A stretch of DNA of 61,829 nucleotides from Aurantimonas sp. 22II-16-19i (lineage in GTDB: Bacteria; Pseudomonadota; Alphaproteobacteria; Rhizobiales; Rhizobiaceae). The DNA is taken from contig NZ_AQQS01000034.1 of the NCBI RefSeq assembly GCF_002088275.1, forward strand, positions 1-61,829, given 5' to 3'. The notes under the pieces were generated by a model. The model did not search any database. It worked only from the letters and a program-made list of their open reading frames with translations, and was not told where the DNA came from. The position numbers and the translations under genes were made by a program. Positions 24,951 through 33,023 of this stretch are shown here, in pieces (positions within the stretch are counted from its first letter, which is position 1; every line of letters begins with the position of its first letter).

Positions 24951-25946
24951 TCAGGCCGGCGTTCCCTCGTGGACGCGGGCGAAGCGCTGGATCACGAAGG
25001 AGCGGAACAGCGCGATGGCGGGGTCGGCCATGTCGTCCGGATGGACCGTGAGATAGTAGCCGAAGCCGCTGTCGCAGGTCGCCTCGAAGGGCGTCGACAG
25101 CCGGCCGTCGGCGATCTGCCGGGCGAACATGTCCGGATCGACGAGGATCACTCCGTTGCCGGCCATCGCCCAGTCCACCGTCAGCGCCTCGGAATCCAGC
25201 GCCATGCCGCGCTCGGCGGGGATGTCGAGGTCGAAATGCCGGGCGAAGGCCGACCACAACACGCCGAAGGGCTCGCCTTCGAGGCGCGTATGCAGGAGCT
25301 CGTTGGAGCGCAGGAAGGTCGCAAGGTCCATGCCCCGGCAGCGCTCGGCGATGTCCGGGGCGCAGGCCGGGGTCTGGCGGATCGACCAGAGCGGGTCGCG
25401 CACCGCGTCGTCGAGCCGCGGCCGGTCGAAGACGACGGCGATGTCGGAGGGCGCCCGTGGCAGGCCGACGCCGTTGGAGCTGAAGAGATCGATCGAGACG
25501 TCCGGATAGGCCAGCCGGAAATCCCGCAGCACCGCCATGCCGACCACCTGCAGGAAGGTCGGCGGCATGTGGACGCGCAGCATGCGCTGGGTCGTGCCGG
25601 CCTTGCGGCGCAGGGCCTGCATGGTCGTCTCCAGCCCGTCGAAGGACTTCGTCACCACCGGCAGCAGCGCCGCCCCCGCCGCCGTCAGCGCCAGCCCCTG
25701 GGGCCGCCGCTCCAGGAGCTTGCAGCCGAGCAGGTCCTCCAGCCGGCCGACATGCCGGCTGAGCGCGCTCTGGGAGATGTGCAGCGCCGCCGCCGCCCCG
25801 GTGAAGCTCAGCCGCTCGGCCACCGCCTCGAAGGCGCGCAGGGCATTCAGCGGCAGCCAGAGCCGCGCCCCCTCCGAGGCTTCGGCGGGCTGGACCTTCT
25901 GTCTGTCGCGGGAAGGATCGACCGGCTCCGACGCACGCACCGGCAT
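24951..25946 (-). CDS. LysR-family transcriptional regulator
   Basis: A 331-residue LysR-type regulator. The helix-turn-helix is in ALRAFEAVAERLSFTGAAAALHISQSALSRHVGRLE, seen in its usual place about 35-70 residues from the start, and the effector-binding domain follows (RVHMPPTFLQVVGMAVLRDFR, GNGVILVDPDMFARQI in the GcvA-like style). ATG 25946 is preferred because GAGG lies eight bases upstream; another ATG at 25976 is in frame. It is divergent from the Rieske oxygenase gene and is the likely regulator of the 26036-31534 operon. Confidence 0.85.
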   Translation of the reverse strand: MPVRASEPVDPSRDRQKVQPAEASEGARLWLPLNALRAFEAVAERLSFTGAAAALHISQSALSRHVGRLEDLLGCKLLERRPQGLALTAAGAALLPVVTKSFDGLETTMQALRRKAGTTQRMLRVHMPPTFLQVVGMAVLRDFRLAYPDVSIDLFSSNGVGLPRAPSDIAVVFDRPRLDDAVRDPLWSIRQTPACAPDIAERCRGMDLATFLRSNELLHTRLEGEPFGVLWSAFARHFDLDIPAERGMALDSEALTVDWAMAGNGVILVDPDMFARQIADGRLSTPFEATCDSGFGYYLTVHPDDMADPAIALFRSFVIQRFARVHEGTPA

Positions 25947-25972
25947 GGTTTGCCTCAATTCGATAGGGCGAT

Positions 25973-25989
25973 GCAAAAACGATATTTGC
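25973..25989 (+). promoter_or_regulatory. Possible LysR operator
   Basis: An inverted repeat GCAAA-N7-TTTGC lies in the 89-base space between the divergent LysR and Rieske genes. Spacing and AT-rich centre fit a T-N11-A type LysR site. The assignment is by position and symmetry only. Confidence 0.45.
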
Positions 25990-26035
25990 CCGCAATTGCG
26001 GCCGCTGCCAAGCTGGTGCTCACAAAGGAGACAGC

Positions 26036-27418
26036 ATGCGCGACTTGTCCATGATTGCGGCAGCCCTCGCCGAGCGCAAGCCCGGCCATTCGCTGCCCCA
26101 GCTGCTCTACAACAGCCCCGAGGCCTTCGAATTCGATCTCGAGGCGATCTTCGGACAGTCCTGGATCCTGGCGGGCTTTGCCTGCGAGATCCCCCGGCCG
26201 CGCGGCTATCTCGCCTTGACGATCGGCCGCTCGCCGGTGGTGATCACCCGCGATCGCGACGGCGCCTTCCGGGCCTTCTTCAACTCCTGCCGCCATCGCG
26301 GCGCCCAGGTCTGCCCGGACGGGCCCGGCGGCAAGGCGCGCCTGACCTGCCCCTATCACCAGTGGGTCTACGGCCTCGACGGCAGGCTCGTCCACGCCCA
26401 GAGCATGCAGCCGAGCTTCCGGTCCGACGACCATGGCCTCAGGCCGATCCATGTGGAGGAGGTGGCCGGCGCGCTCTTCGTCTCGCTGGCCGAGACGCCG
26501 CCGGCCTTCGAGCGCTTCCGCGCCGAACTCGAGCCGCTGCTCGCGCCCCACCGGCTGAACGAGGCCAAGCTCGCCCACCAGAACACGCTGGTCGAGAAGG
26601 GCAACTGGAAGCTGGTCATGGAGAATGCCCGCGAGTGCTACCACTGCGCCGTCGGCCATCCCGAACTCGCTTTGACCTTCCCGATCAACGAGGCGAAGGG
26701 CGGTCAGTTCGCCAAGGAGGGCGATCCGCGCCACGCCGCCTTCGATGCGCGCCTCGCTGCGGCGGGCCTTGCCAAGGGGCCGTTCCTCGGCCCCTGGTGG
26801 CAGGTCGAGCGGTTTCCGCTGAAGGAGGGCCAGGTGTCGCTCACCATGGACGGCCGGCCGGCGGTGACAAAGCTGATGATCGACGGCGACAATGCCGATG
26901 TCGGCTCGCTGCGCTGGGCCATCGAGCCGCACTCGTTCTGCCATTCGACCTCCGACACCACCGTCTATTTCAGCGCCATGCCCACCGCCACCGGCGAAAC
27001 GGTCGTCACCTGCAAGTGGCTGGTCCACCAGGACGCCGTCGAGGGCGTCGACTACGACGTCGAGCGGCTGACGGCGCTGTGGAACATCACCAACCAGCAG
27101 GACCGCGACCTCGTCGAATTGAACCAGCGCGGCGTCAACTCGCTCGGCTATGCGCCGGGGCCCTATTGCGAGGACAGCGAATCCTACGTCATCCGCTTCG
27201 TCGACTGGTACTGTGACCAGGCCGAGGCGTTCATCGCGGCCCGTAGCGGGACTGGGACCGGCACTGGCATCGACCGGCGGCCGCAGGCGGTCCATCCGGT
27301 GCCGGCCGCCGTGGAAGCGCCGTTCGCGGCAGCGCCGACGGGCATGGGAATGGCGCTGGCCTTCGCCGGCGAGGCCGCGGCGGCTGCCGCGGCCGAACAG
27401 TGGCCGGACGCCTCGTGA
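26036..27418 (+). CDS. Rieske non-heme iron oxygenase, quaternary-amine demethylase type
   Basis: Oxygenase alpha subunit of 460 residues. The Rieske cluster ligands are Cys85, His87, Cys105 and His108 (CRHRG and CPYHQW). The mononuclear iron site has His203 and His208 in ENARECYHCAVGHPEL, and Glu200 sits where ring-hydroxylating dioxygenases have the bridging Asp; a Glu is known there in carnitine oxygenase CntA and relatives. This points to GbcA/Stc2/CntA-like N-demethylation of a betaine or similar quaternary amine rather than an aromatic substrate. The last 45 residues are a low-complexity Gly/Thr/Ala tail not seen in the family. AAAGGAGACAGC precedes the ATG. No reductase gene is adjacent. 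Confidence 0.85.
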   Translation: MRDLSMIAAALAERKPGHSLPQLLYNSPEAFEFDLEAIFGQSWILAGFACEIPRPRGYLALTIGRSPVVITRDRDGAFRAFFNSCRHRGAQVCPDGPGGKARLTCPYHQWVYGLDGRLVHAQSMQPSFRSDDHGLRPIHVEEVAGALFVSLAETPPAFERFRAELEPLLAPHRLNEAKLAHQNTLVEKGNWKLVMENARECYHCAVGHPELALTFPINEAKGGQFAKEGDPRHAAFDARLAAAGLAKGPFLGPWWQVERFPLKEGQVSLTMDGRPAVTKLMIDGDNADVGSLRWAIEPHSFCHSTSDTTVYFSAMPTATGETVVTCKWLVHQDAVEGVDYDVERLTALWNITNQQDRDLVELNQRGVNSLGYAPGPYCEDSESYVIRFVDWYCDQAEAFIAARSGTGTGTGIDRRPQAVHPVPAAVEAPFAAAPTGMGMALAFAGEAAAAAAAEQWPDAS

Positions 27419-28722
27419 GCGGCGGCAAGCGGCCGGACATGGAACCGGAAGGCCTGCATCCCGACACGCTGGCGGTCGGCTTCGGCTACGACCCCGAGGA
27501 CGCCTATGGCGCGGTGAAGCCGCCCATCGTCCTCTCCTCGACCTTCGCCTATCCCTCGGCTGAGGCTGCCAAGGACGTCCACCGGGCCTATTTCGACGGG
27601 CCGTCGCCGGAGCGCGACGCGCCCTACATCTATGCCAGACTCGACCATCCGGGGCTGTCGCTCCTGCAGAAGCGCCTCGCCGTCCTCGACGGCGCCGAGG
27701 ATGCCGCCGCCTTCGCCTCCGGCATGGCGGCGATCTCGGCGACGATGTTCGCCCATCTGAAGCCCGGCGACAGCGTCCTCCACACGGCGCCGCTCTATGG
27801 CGGCACCCACGGTCTCCTCCACGGCCCGCTCGCCGGGCTCGGCATCCGGCCGGTGGCGATCGCCGACGGCCTCAGCCGCGAGAGCGTCGCGGCGGCCGCC
27901 GAGACGGCGCTGGCCCACGGCCCCGTCGGCGTCATCCACGTCGAATCGCCGGCCAATCCGACGGCCGGCATCGCCGACATCGCGATGATCGCGGCCTTTG
28001 CCGGCGAGCTGGCGGAGCGCCAGGGCCGGCGGCCCGTCGTCTCGGTCGACAACACCTTCCTCGGCTCGCTCCTGCAGAAGCCGCTGGAGCACGGCGCCGA
28101 TCTCTGCATCACGTCCCTCACCAAATATGCAGGCGGCCATTCCGACCTTCTCGGCGGCTGCCTCACCGGCTCGCTCGAACGGGTCGGCCCGGTGCGGATG
28201 CTGCGCACGCTGCTCGGCACCCACATGGATCCGTTCACCTCCTGGCTGCTCCTGCGCTCGCTGGAGACATTTCCGCTGCGCAACGGCCGGGCCAACGCCA
28301 ATGCCGCGGCGATCGCCGCCTTCCTGCGCGACCACCCGATGGTCGCCGGCGTCACCTATCTGGGCTTCCTCGCGGACGGCTCGCCGGCAAAAGCCGTCTA
28401 CGACCGGCAATGTGCCGGCGCCGGCTCGACCTTTTCGTTCCGGATCCGCGGCGGCGAGGCCGAGGCCTTCGCCATGCTCGACCGGCTGAAGGTGTTCCGC
28501 ATGGCGGTCAGCCTCGGCGGCACCGAAAGCCTGATCTGCCATTCCGCCACGACGACCCACTATCTGGTGCCGCCGGAGATCCGGCGGGAGGTCGGCGTCG
28601 ACGATTCCACCTTGCGCATCTCCGTCGGGATCGAGCATCCTGGCGATCTGATCGCCGACCTCGCCCAGGCCCTCGCCGCCGTCGGGACGGGCGCAAAATC
28701 CCAGACCAGTGCAGGATCCTAG
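27415..28722 (+). CDS. Cystathionine gamma-synthase-family PLP enzyme
   Basis: Pyridoxal-phosphate enzyme of the Cys/Met metabolism fold, about 435 residues. YIYARLDHPGLSLLQKRLA, AFASGMAAISA, VDNTFLGSLLQKPLEHGAD and the PLP lysine in SLTKYAGGHSDLLGG are family hallmarks; SLGGTESLICHSATTTH is the C-terminal substrate-carboxylate motif. Related enzymes do gamma-replacement or alpha,gamma- or alpha,beta-elimination on sulfur or oxygen amino acids; the exact reaction is open. GTG 27415 overlaps the Rieske stop as GTGA; ATG 27439 is an alternative. Its place inside a demethylase operon is unusual and suggests a substrate that becomes an amino acid after demethylation. Confidence 0.8.
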   Translation: MSGGKRPDMEPEGLHPDTLAVGFGYDPEDAYGAVKPPIVLSSTFAYPSAEAAKDVHRAYFDGPSPERDAPYIYARLDHPGLSLLQKRLAVLDGAEDAAAFASGMAAISATMFAHLKPGDSVLHTAPLYGGTHGLLHGPLAGLGIRPVAIADGLSRESVAAAAETALAHGPVGVIHVESPANPTAGIADIAMIAAFAGELAERQGRRPVVSVDNTFLGSLLQKPLEHGADLCITSLTKYAGGHSDLLGGCLTGSLERVGPVRMLRTLLGTHMDPFTSWLLLRSLETFPLRNGRANANAAAIAAFLRDHPMVAGVTYLGFLADGSPAKAVYDRQCAGAGSTFSFRIRGGEAEAFAMLDRLKVFRMAVSLGGTESLICHSATTTHYLVPPEIRREVGVDDSTLRISVGIEHPGDLIADLAQALAAVGTGAKSQTSAGS

Positions 28723-30342
28723 ATGAGCCCTCTCACCCTGCCGCCGCAAGATCGCTTCTCCCTCCGGGGCAAGCCGGTCGCCGCCGCGGAGCATGTCGAG
28801 CTTCTGGTCGTCGGCGCCGGAGCGGCCGGCACCGCCGCGGCGATCGCGGCGGCGAAGGCCGGCGTCTCGGTGATGCTGGTCGACGAGAACCCGGTCTCCG
28901 CCGGCCTCGTCGGCATGGACGTGCCGCTGCATTTCGGCGGCCGCGCCACCAACGCCGTGCAGACGCCGGAGCGGCTGGTCGAGCGGGTGCTGGAAACCTC
29001 GCCGGCCCTCGCCGAGGCCTTCGAACTCGGGGTCGACGTGCGGCTGTCGACCAATGTCTGGGGCGCCTGGGTGAAGGCGCCGGGGCTGGCGCTCGCCGGC
29101 GGCATCGCCGGTCTCGCCGACGAGACGAAGAGCTGGTTCGCAGGCTTCGACCGGCTGATCGTCGCCGCCGGGGCGCGGGATCTGAATGTCACCTTCCAGG
29201 GCTCCGATCAGCCCGGCGTCATGGGCGCCCAGGGCTTCGACACGCTGCTGACCCGCTACGACGCCTTTGCCGGCCGCCGGCTGGTGATCGTCGGCTCGGG
29301 CGAGCTCGCGACCCGCACGGCGGAAAAGGCGCTGGAGCGCGGCCTCGAGGTCGCCGCCCTGATCGAGCTGCGCGATGCGCCCCAGGGCCCGGCCGATGCC
29401 GTCGCCCGCCTCGCGGCCCGCGGCGTCGAGATCGTCACCGGTCACGTGCCCCTTGCCGCCCACGGCGATGCCGAGGGCGTGCGGCGCCTCGTCGTCGCCC
29501 ATCGCGACGATGCCGATCGTCGCCGCGAGATCGCCTGCGACACGGTGGTGATGGCGCTCGCCACGGTGCCGGTGATCGAGCTGCTCGACGTTCTGGGTGC
29601 GAAGCGCCTGATGGCGCCGGAGCGCGGCGGCCACGTCCCGGTCGTCGCGGAAGGCGGCGCGACATCGCTGGCCGAAGTCTTCGTCGCCGGCGACTGCGCC
29701 GGTCTCGGCGGCGATGCGCAAGCCTCCGGCCGCCGGGCGGCGGCGGCTGTGCTCGCCTCCCTCGGCCGCTCTTCCGAGGCTCCGGTCGAAGCTCCGGGCG
29801 AGGCGCCGGCGCCCCATGATCCCGCCGAACCTGCGGGCGCCGCCGGCGGCCTCGCCTATCAGCTCGAATGGGCGCGGGCGATGCTCGCCACCGGCGGCCC
29901 CGACGTTCTCGCCTGCCTCTGCGAGGACGTCACCCGCGGCGAAGTCCTCGGCGTCAGGCCGCCGCGCTATCTCGGCTGGCGCTCCAACACCCTCGCCCGG
30001 CGCGACCTCGCCACCCTCGCCGAGGACGGCCCGGTCAACCAGGACCAGATCAAGCGGCTGACCCGAGCCTGCATGGGCCCGTGCCAGGCGCGGCGCTGCC
30101 GCGAGCAGGTGGCGCTGATGATGGCGCTCGGCGCGAATGTCGCGCCGGAGACGGTGCCGCTCGCCGGCTACCGGGCGCCGGTCCGCCCGCTTCCCCTCTC
30201 GGTCCTCGCCGACTGGCAGGAGGGCGCCGACATGGATGCCGGCTGGAACGTCTGGTTCGGCATCGCCACCCAGTGGATCGGCTACGAGGACATCGGCACG
30301 GAGCGCGAGGCCGAGCAGCTTCGCGCCGGCATGCCCTATTGA
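28723..30342 (+). CDS. HcnB-like FAD/[2Fe-2S] oxidoreductase subunit
   Basis: Flavoprotein of 539 residues resembling HcnB, the opine-oxidase A subunit and the FAD part of heterotetrameric sarcosine oxidase alpha. It has a dinucleotide fold at the N-terminus (VVGAGAAGTAAAIAAAKAG), a second one near residue 190 (RLVIVGSGELATRTAEKAL), FVAGDCAG before the first half ends, and a C-terminal BFD-like iron-sulfur region with Cys398, Cys400, Cys450 and Cys454. The start directly follows the stop of the PLP gene. Together with the next gene it would oxidise an amine. The small ferredoxin-like HcnA subunit normally found with this pair is not encoded here. Confidence 0.8.
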   Translation: MSPLTLPPQDRFSLRGKPVAAAEHVELLVVGAGAAGTAAAIAAAKAGVSVMLVDENPVSAGLVGMDVPLHFGGRATNAVQTPERLVERVLETSPALAEAFELGVDVRLSTNVWGAWVKAPGLALAGGIAGLADETKSWFAGFDRLIVAAGARDLNVTFQGSDQPGVMGAQGFDTLLTRYDAFAGRRLVIVGSGELATRTAEKALERGLEVAALIELRDAPQGPADAVARLAARGVEIVTGHVPLAAHGDAEGVRRLVVAHRDDADRRREIACDTVVMALATVPVIELLDVLGAKRLMAPERGGHVPVVAEGGATSLAEVFVAGDCAGLGGDAQASGRRAAAAVLASLGRSSEAPVEAPGEAPAPHDPAEPAGAAGGLAYQLEWARAMLATGGPDVLACLCEDVTRGEVLGVRPPRYLGWRSNTLARRDLATLAEDGPVNQDQIKRLTRACMGPCQARRCREQVALMMALGANVAPETVPLAGYRAPVRPLPLSVLADWQEGADMDAGWNVWFGIATQWIGYEDIGTEREAEQLRAGMPY

Positions 30343-30352
30343 GGAGACGGCG

Positions 30353-31534
30353 ATGAGCGAGATTGGCACGGGCACGTCGGTCGTCGTCGTCGGCGGCGGC
30401 GTCACGGGGCTTTCCGCCGCCTGGTGGCTGGCCCGCTCCGGCGTTGCCGTCACCGTCGTCGAGAAGGGCATCGTCGGCTTCGAGGCCTCGGGCCGCAACG
30501 GCGGCGGCTGCACCCATTACCAGAGCCCGCTGTTCCACGAGGAGCAGCGCCTGTGGCCGCAGATGGACGAGCTGCTCGGCTATCCGACCGAGTACCAGCG
30601 CGGCCGCATCGTCTTCCAGGTCGATCCGCGCAAGGAGCGTTTTCACGAGGGTCTTGGCCTGCGCCTGCCGTCTGGCTACGCCTGGGACGTGCTCGATCCG
30701 CGGCAGGTGCGCGAGCTGGTGCCGCTCGCCGGCGACAACGTCGTCTCCGGCGTCCACTTCCATTTCGGCGGCCACGCCAATCCCCAGCGGACCTCCCAGG
30801 CCTATGCCTGGGCGGCCCAGGACCATGGCGCGAAGATCCTGCAGCACACGCCGGTGCGCGGCTTTGAGACCGCCGGCGGCCGGGTGACCGGCGTCGAGAC
30901 CGCCAGCGGGATCATCGGTTGCGACGCGCTGGTGATCGCCGCCGGGCCGCAGACGGGCCGGCTCGTCGCCATGCTCGGCCACGACCTGCCGATGGCGGCG
31001 GCGCGGGCCGAGATGATCGTCACCGAGCCCCTCGAGATGATGCCGATCACCGGGGTCGACGGCAACGGCCTCTACGGCCGCCAGACCCTGCGCGGCAACC
31101 TCGCCTATGGCGGCGGCCCGCACGAATGGTTCGGCGAGGTCGGGCTCGAGGAGACGCCGCCGAAGCCCTCCGGCTCGGTCACCCGCAACATCGCCAGGCG
31201 CGTCGCCGAGCTTTTGCCCAAGGCCGCCCATGCGCGGGTCATCCGCTCCTGGGCCGGCGTCATCGAGAACACCCCGGACGGCCGCCCGGTGATCGAGCGG
31301 CTGGCGGCGCCGGACAACGTCACCGTCGCCACCATGTCGAGCGTCGGCTTCGGCCTCTCGCCGGCGTCCGGCCGCGCGATCCGCGATCTGGTGATCGACG
31401 GCCGATGCAGCTTCGCCGATCTCGAAAAACTTCGCCTCTCCCGCTTCGAGGGGCTTGCCCGCGACTGGCGGACGGAGCTCAACTGGCTGCCGCCGGAGGG
31501 GGCGGAAGCTGCCGTGTCTGCAGCGCTGAACTGA
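30353..31534 (+). CDS. HcnC / sarcosine-oxidase-beta-like FAD oxidoreductase (DAO family)
   Basis: D-amino-acid-oxidase-fold flavoprotein of 393 residues. SVVVVGGGVTGLSAAWWLARSG binds FAD, EASGRNGGGC follows the second helix, and the C-terminal TPDGRPVIE and GFGLSPASGRAIRDLV are characteristic of sarcosine oxidase beta and HcnC or OoxB. It starts ten bases after its partner with GAGGAGACGGCG as ribosome site. As a pair these subunits oxidise secondary amines, N-methyl amino acids or opines, passing electrons to the respiratory chain. The true substrate is unknown; the operon's Rieske demethylase suggests a dimethyl or monomethyl amine. Confidence 0.82.
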   Translation: MSEIGTGTSVVVVGGGVTGLSAAWWLARSGVAVTVVEKGIVGFEASGRNGGGCTHYQSPLFHEEQRLWPQMDELLGYPTEYQRGRIVFQVDPRKERFHEGLGLRLPSGYAWDVLDPRQVRELVPLAGDNVVSGVHFHFGGHANPQRTSQAYAWAAQDHGAKILQHTPVRGFETAGGRVTGVETASGIIGCDALVIAAGPQTGRLVAMLGHDLPMAAARAEMIVTEPLEMMPITGVDGNGLYGRQTLRGNLAYGGGPHEWFGEVGLEETPPKPSGSVTRNIARRVAELLPKAAHARVIRSWAGVIENTPDGRPVIERLAAPDNVTVATMSSVGFGLSPASGRAIRDLVIDGRCSFADLEKLRLSRFEGLARDWRTELNWLPPEGAEAAVSAALN

Positions 31535-31874
31535 CGGCGTGGCTGACGCCGATCGGATGACGCGGATCGAACGGCACGGTGAAGGTGGCCATCCTCGATG
31601 CAGATTGGGAGATACCATTTCCGCCTCGTCATCCCGGGCTTGACCCGGATCCATTCCAAATCGCCGCCACCGCTCGAGCGCTCGGTGGCTGGCGCATTGT
31701 CTCGTCCGAGACGAAGAGGCAGCTTCAGCGCGGAGGAATGGGTCCCGGGTCAAGCCCGGGATGACGAAGCGTCGAAGGAAGCGCTCGTTCCGCTCGTGTT
31801 CTTTCCTCGAAGCATGCCAACTGAAGTCCGCTCCCAGCCTCCTCATCGTATCCCATCAGAAAGCGTCCGATCCC
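31535..31874 (+). other. Intergenic gap containing a palindromic repeat
   Basis: No gene is supported in these 340 bases. The centre is copy one of the palindromic repeat described at 31628-31769. After it, up to the next ATG, only a weak ribosome site (about 31855-31870) can be guessed. Confidence 0.5.
31628..31769 (+). repeat. Palindromic repeat, copy 1
   Basis: Left arm 31628-31662 and right arm 31733-31769 are inverted copies of each other. Each contains the core ATCCCGGGCTTGACCCGGAT-type palindrome followed by CCATTCC and its complement. The 70-base middle differs from copy 2. Repeats of this sequence are scattered through many alphaproteobacterial genomes; translated, they give false peptides such as VIPGLTRDPF. 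Confidence 0.85.
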
Positions 31875-33023
31875 ATGTCAAACTCCCGCGGCAAGATCAT
31901 CGTCGTCGGCGCCGGCATTGCCGGCCTGTCCACCGCCTGGGCGCTGACGCGCCGCGGTTTTTCCGTCGAGGTCTTCGAGCAGGGGCCGATCCCCAATCCG
32001 CGCGCCACCTCCTATGACGAGCACCGGATCACCCGCCACGCCTACGGCTCGCTGGAGGGCTACGCCTATCTGATGCCGCGCGCCTTCGCGCTCTACGAGA
32101 CGATGTTCCGCGACATCGGCGCCCGCCACTTCGCCCCCGGCAGCGTCGTCTATTTCCTGCGCGACGCCGTCGACTGGTACGAGCCGGTCTCCCGTTCGCT
32201 GACGGCGCTGGGCAAGGGCTATCGCGACATCCCCCTCGCCGAGGTGCCGGACCTGTTTCCGATGATCGAGACGAAGGGCCTGATGCGGGTGGTCGAGACC
32301 GAGGAGGGCGGCATGCTCTTCCCGATCCGCATCCTCACCGACCTGACGGTGTGGCTCGGCAACCAGGGCGTCGTCTTTCACTCAGACGCGCGGGTCAGCG
32401 ACATCGACCCGGAAGCCGGCACGCTCCGCGCCAATGGCCAGACCCACCGCGCCGACCGGATCGTCGTCGCCGCCGGCGCCTGGGTGAACAAGCTGACGCC
32501 GGTGGTGGCCGATGCCGTCGTGCCGTCGCGCCAGGCGGTGATCTATCTGGCGCCCCCGCCGGAGCTGGTGAAGGCGTGGAACGAGGTGCCGGTGCTGATC
32601 GACCTCGGCTCCGAGAGCGGCACCTACACCCTGCCGCCGAAGATGGGCACCCGGCTGAAGGTCGGCGACCACGTCTTCACCCGGTCAGGCGACGCCGACG
32701 GCGACCGCGTCGCCACCGAGGCCGACGTCGCCCGGCTGAACAAGGCTGCCCGCCTCGCCTACCGGGACTTCGACCGCTACCAGGTGCTGGAGAAGAAGAT
32801 CTGCTTCTACACCGTCACCCGCGACCACAGCGAGGAGTTCCAGGTGAAGCCCTGGGGCGACAAGGCCTGGGTGGTCAGCGCCTGTTCGGGCCACGGCTTC
32901 AAGCTCGGCCCGCTGATCGGCGACGGCGTCGCGGCCGCCATCGCCGGCGAGATGTCCGACGCGGACACGGTGCGGCTGTCGGCCGGCCGGATGAGCCACG
33001 CCGAGGCGCAGGCGCTGGGCTGA
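31875..33023 (+). CDS. Monomeric sarcosine oxidase-like FAD enzyme
   Basis: FAD-dependent amine oxidase of 382 residues, close in plan to monomeric sarcosine oxidase and N-methyltryptophan oxidase. KIIVVGAGIAGLSTAWALTR binds FAD. Cys310 in KKICFYTVTRD lies where MSOX has the cysteine covalently bound to FAD (MCMYTVTPD-like), and SACSGHGFKLGPLIG matches the FSGHGFK active-site strand. Sarcosine or another N-methyl amino acid is the likely substrate, giving formaldehyde, hydrogen peroxide and the demethylated amino acid. The gene lies alone between two copies of the same palindromic repeat. Confidence 0.82.
   Translation: MSNSRGKIIVVGAGIAGLSTAWALTRRGFSVEVFEQGPIPNPRATSYDEHRITRHAYGSLEGYAYLMPRAFALYETMFRDIGARHFAPGSVVYFLRDAVDWYEPVSRSLTALGKGYRDIPLAEVPDLFPMIETKGLMRVVETEEGGMLFPIRILTDLTVWLGNQGVVFHSDARVSDIDPEAGTLRANGQTHRADRIVVAAGAWVNKLTPVVADAVVPSRQAVIYLAPPPELVKAWNEVPVLIDLGSESGTYTLPPKMGTRLKVGDHVFTRSGDADGDRVATEADVARLNKAARLAYRDFDRYQVLEKKICFYTVTRDHSEEFQVKPWGDKAWVVSACSGHGFKLGPLIGDGVAAAIAGEMSDADTVRLSAGRMSHAEAQALG

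Noticed and set aside
27184-30513. A 1109-codon minus-strand open frame
   Set aside because: It runs opposite the Rieske, PLP and HcnB-like genes, has no recognisable motif and shows shadow-frame composition.
31598-32017. Plus-strand open frame crossing the first palindromic repeat
   Set aside because: Its peptide is repeat-derived (VIPGLTRIHS, WVPGQARDDE) and it overlaps the well-supported oxidase gene in another frame.
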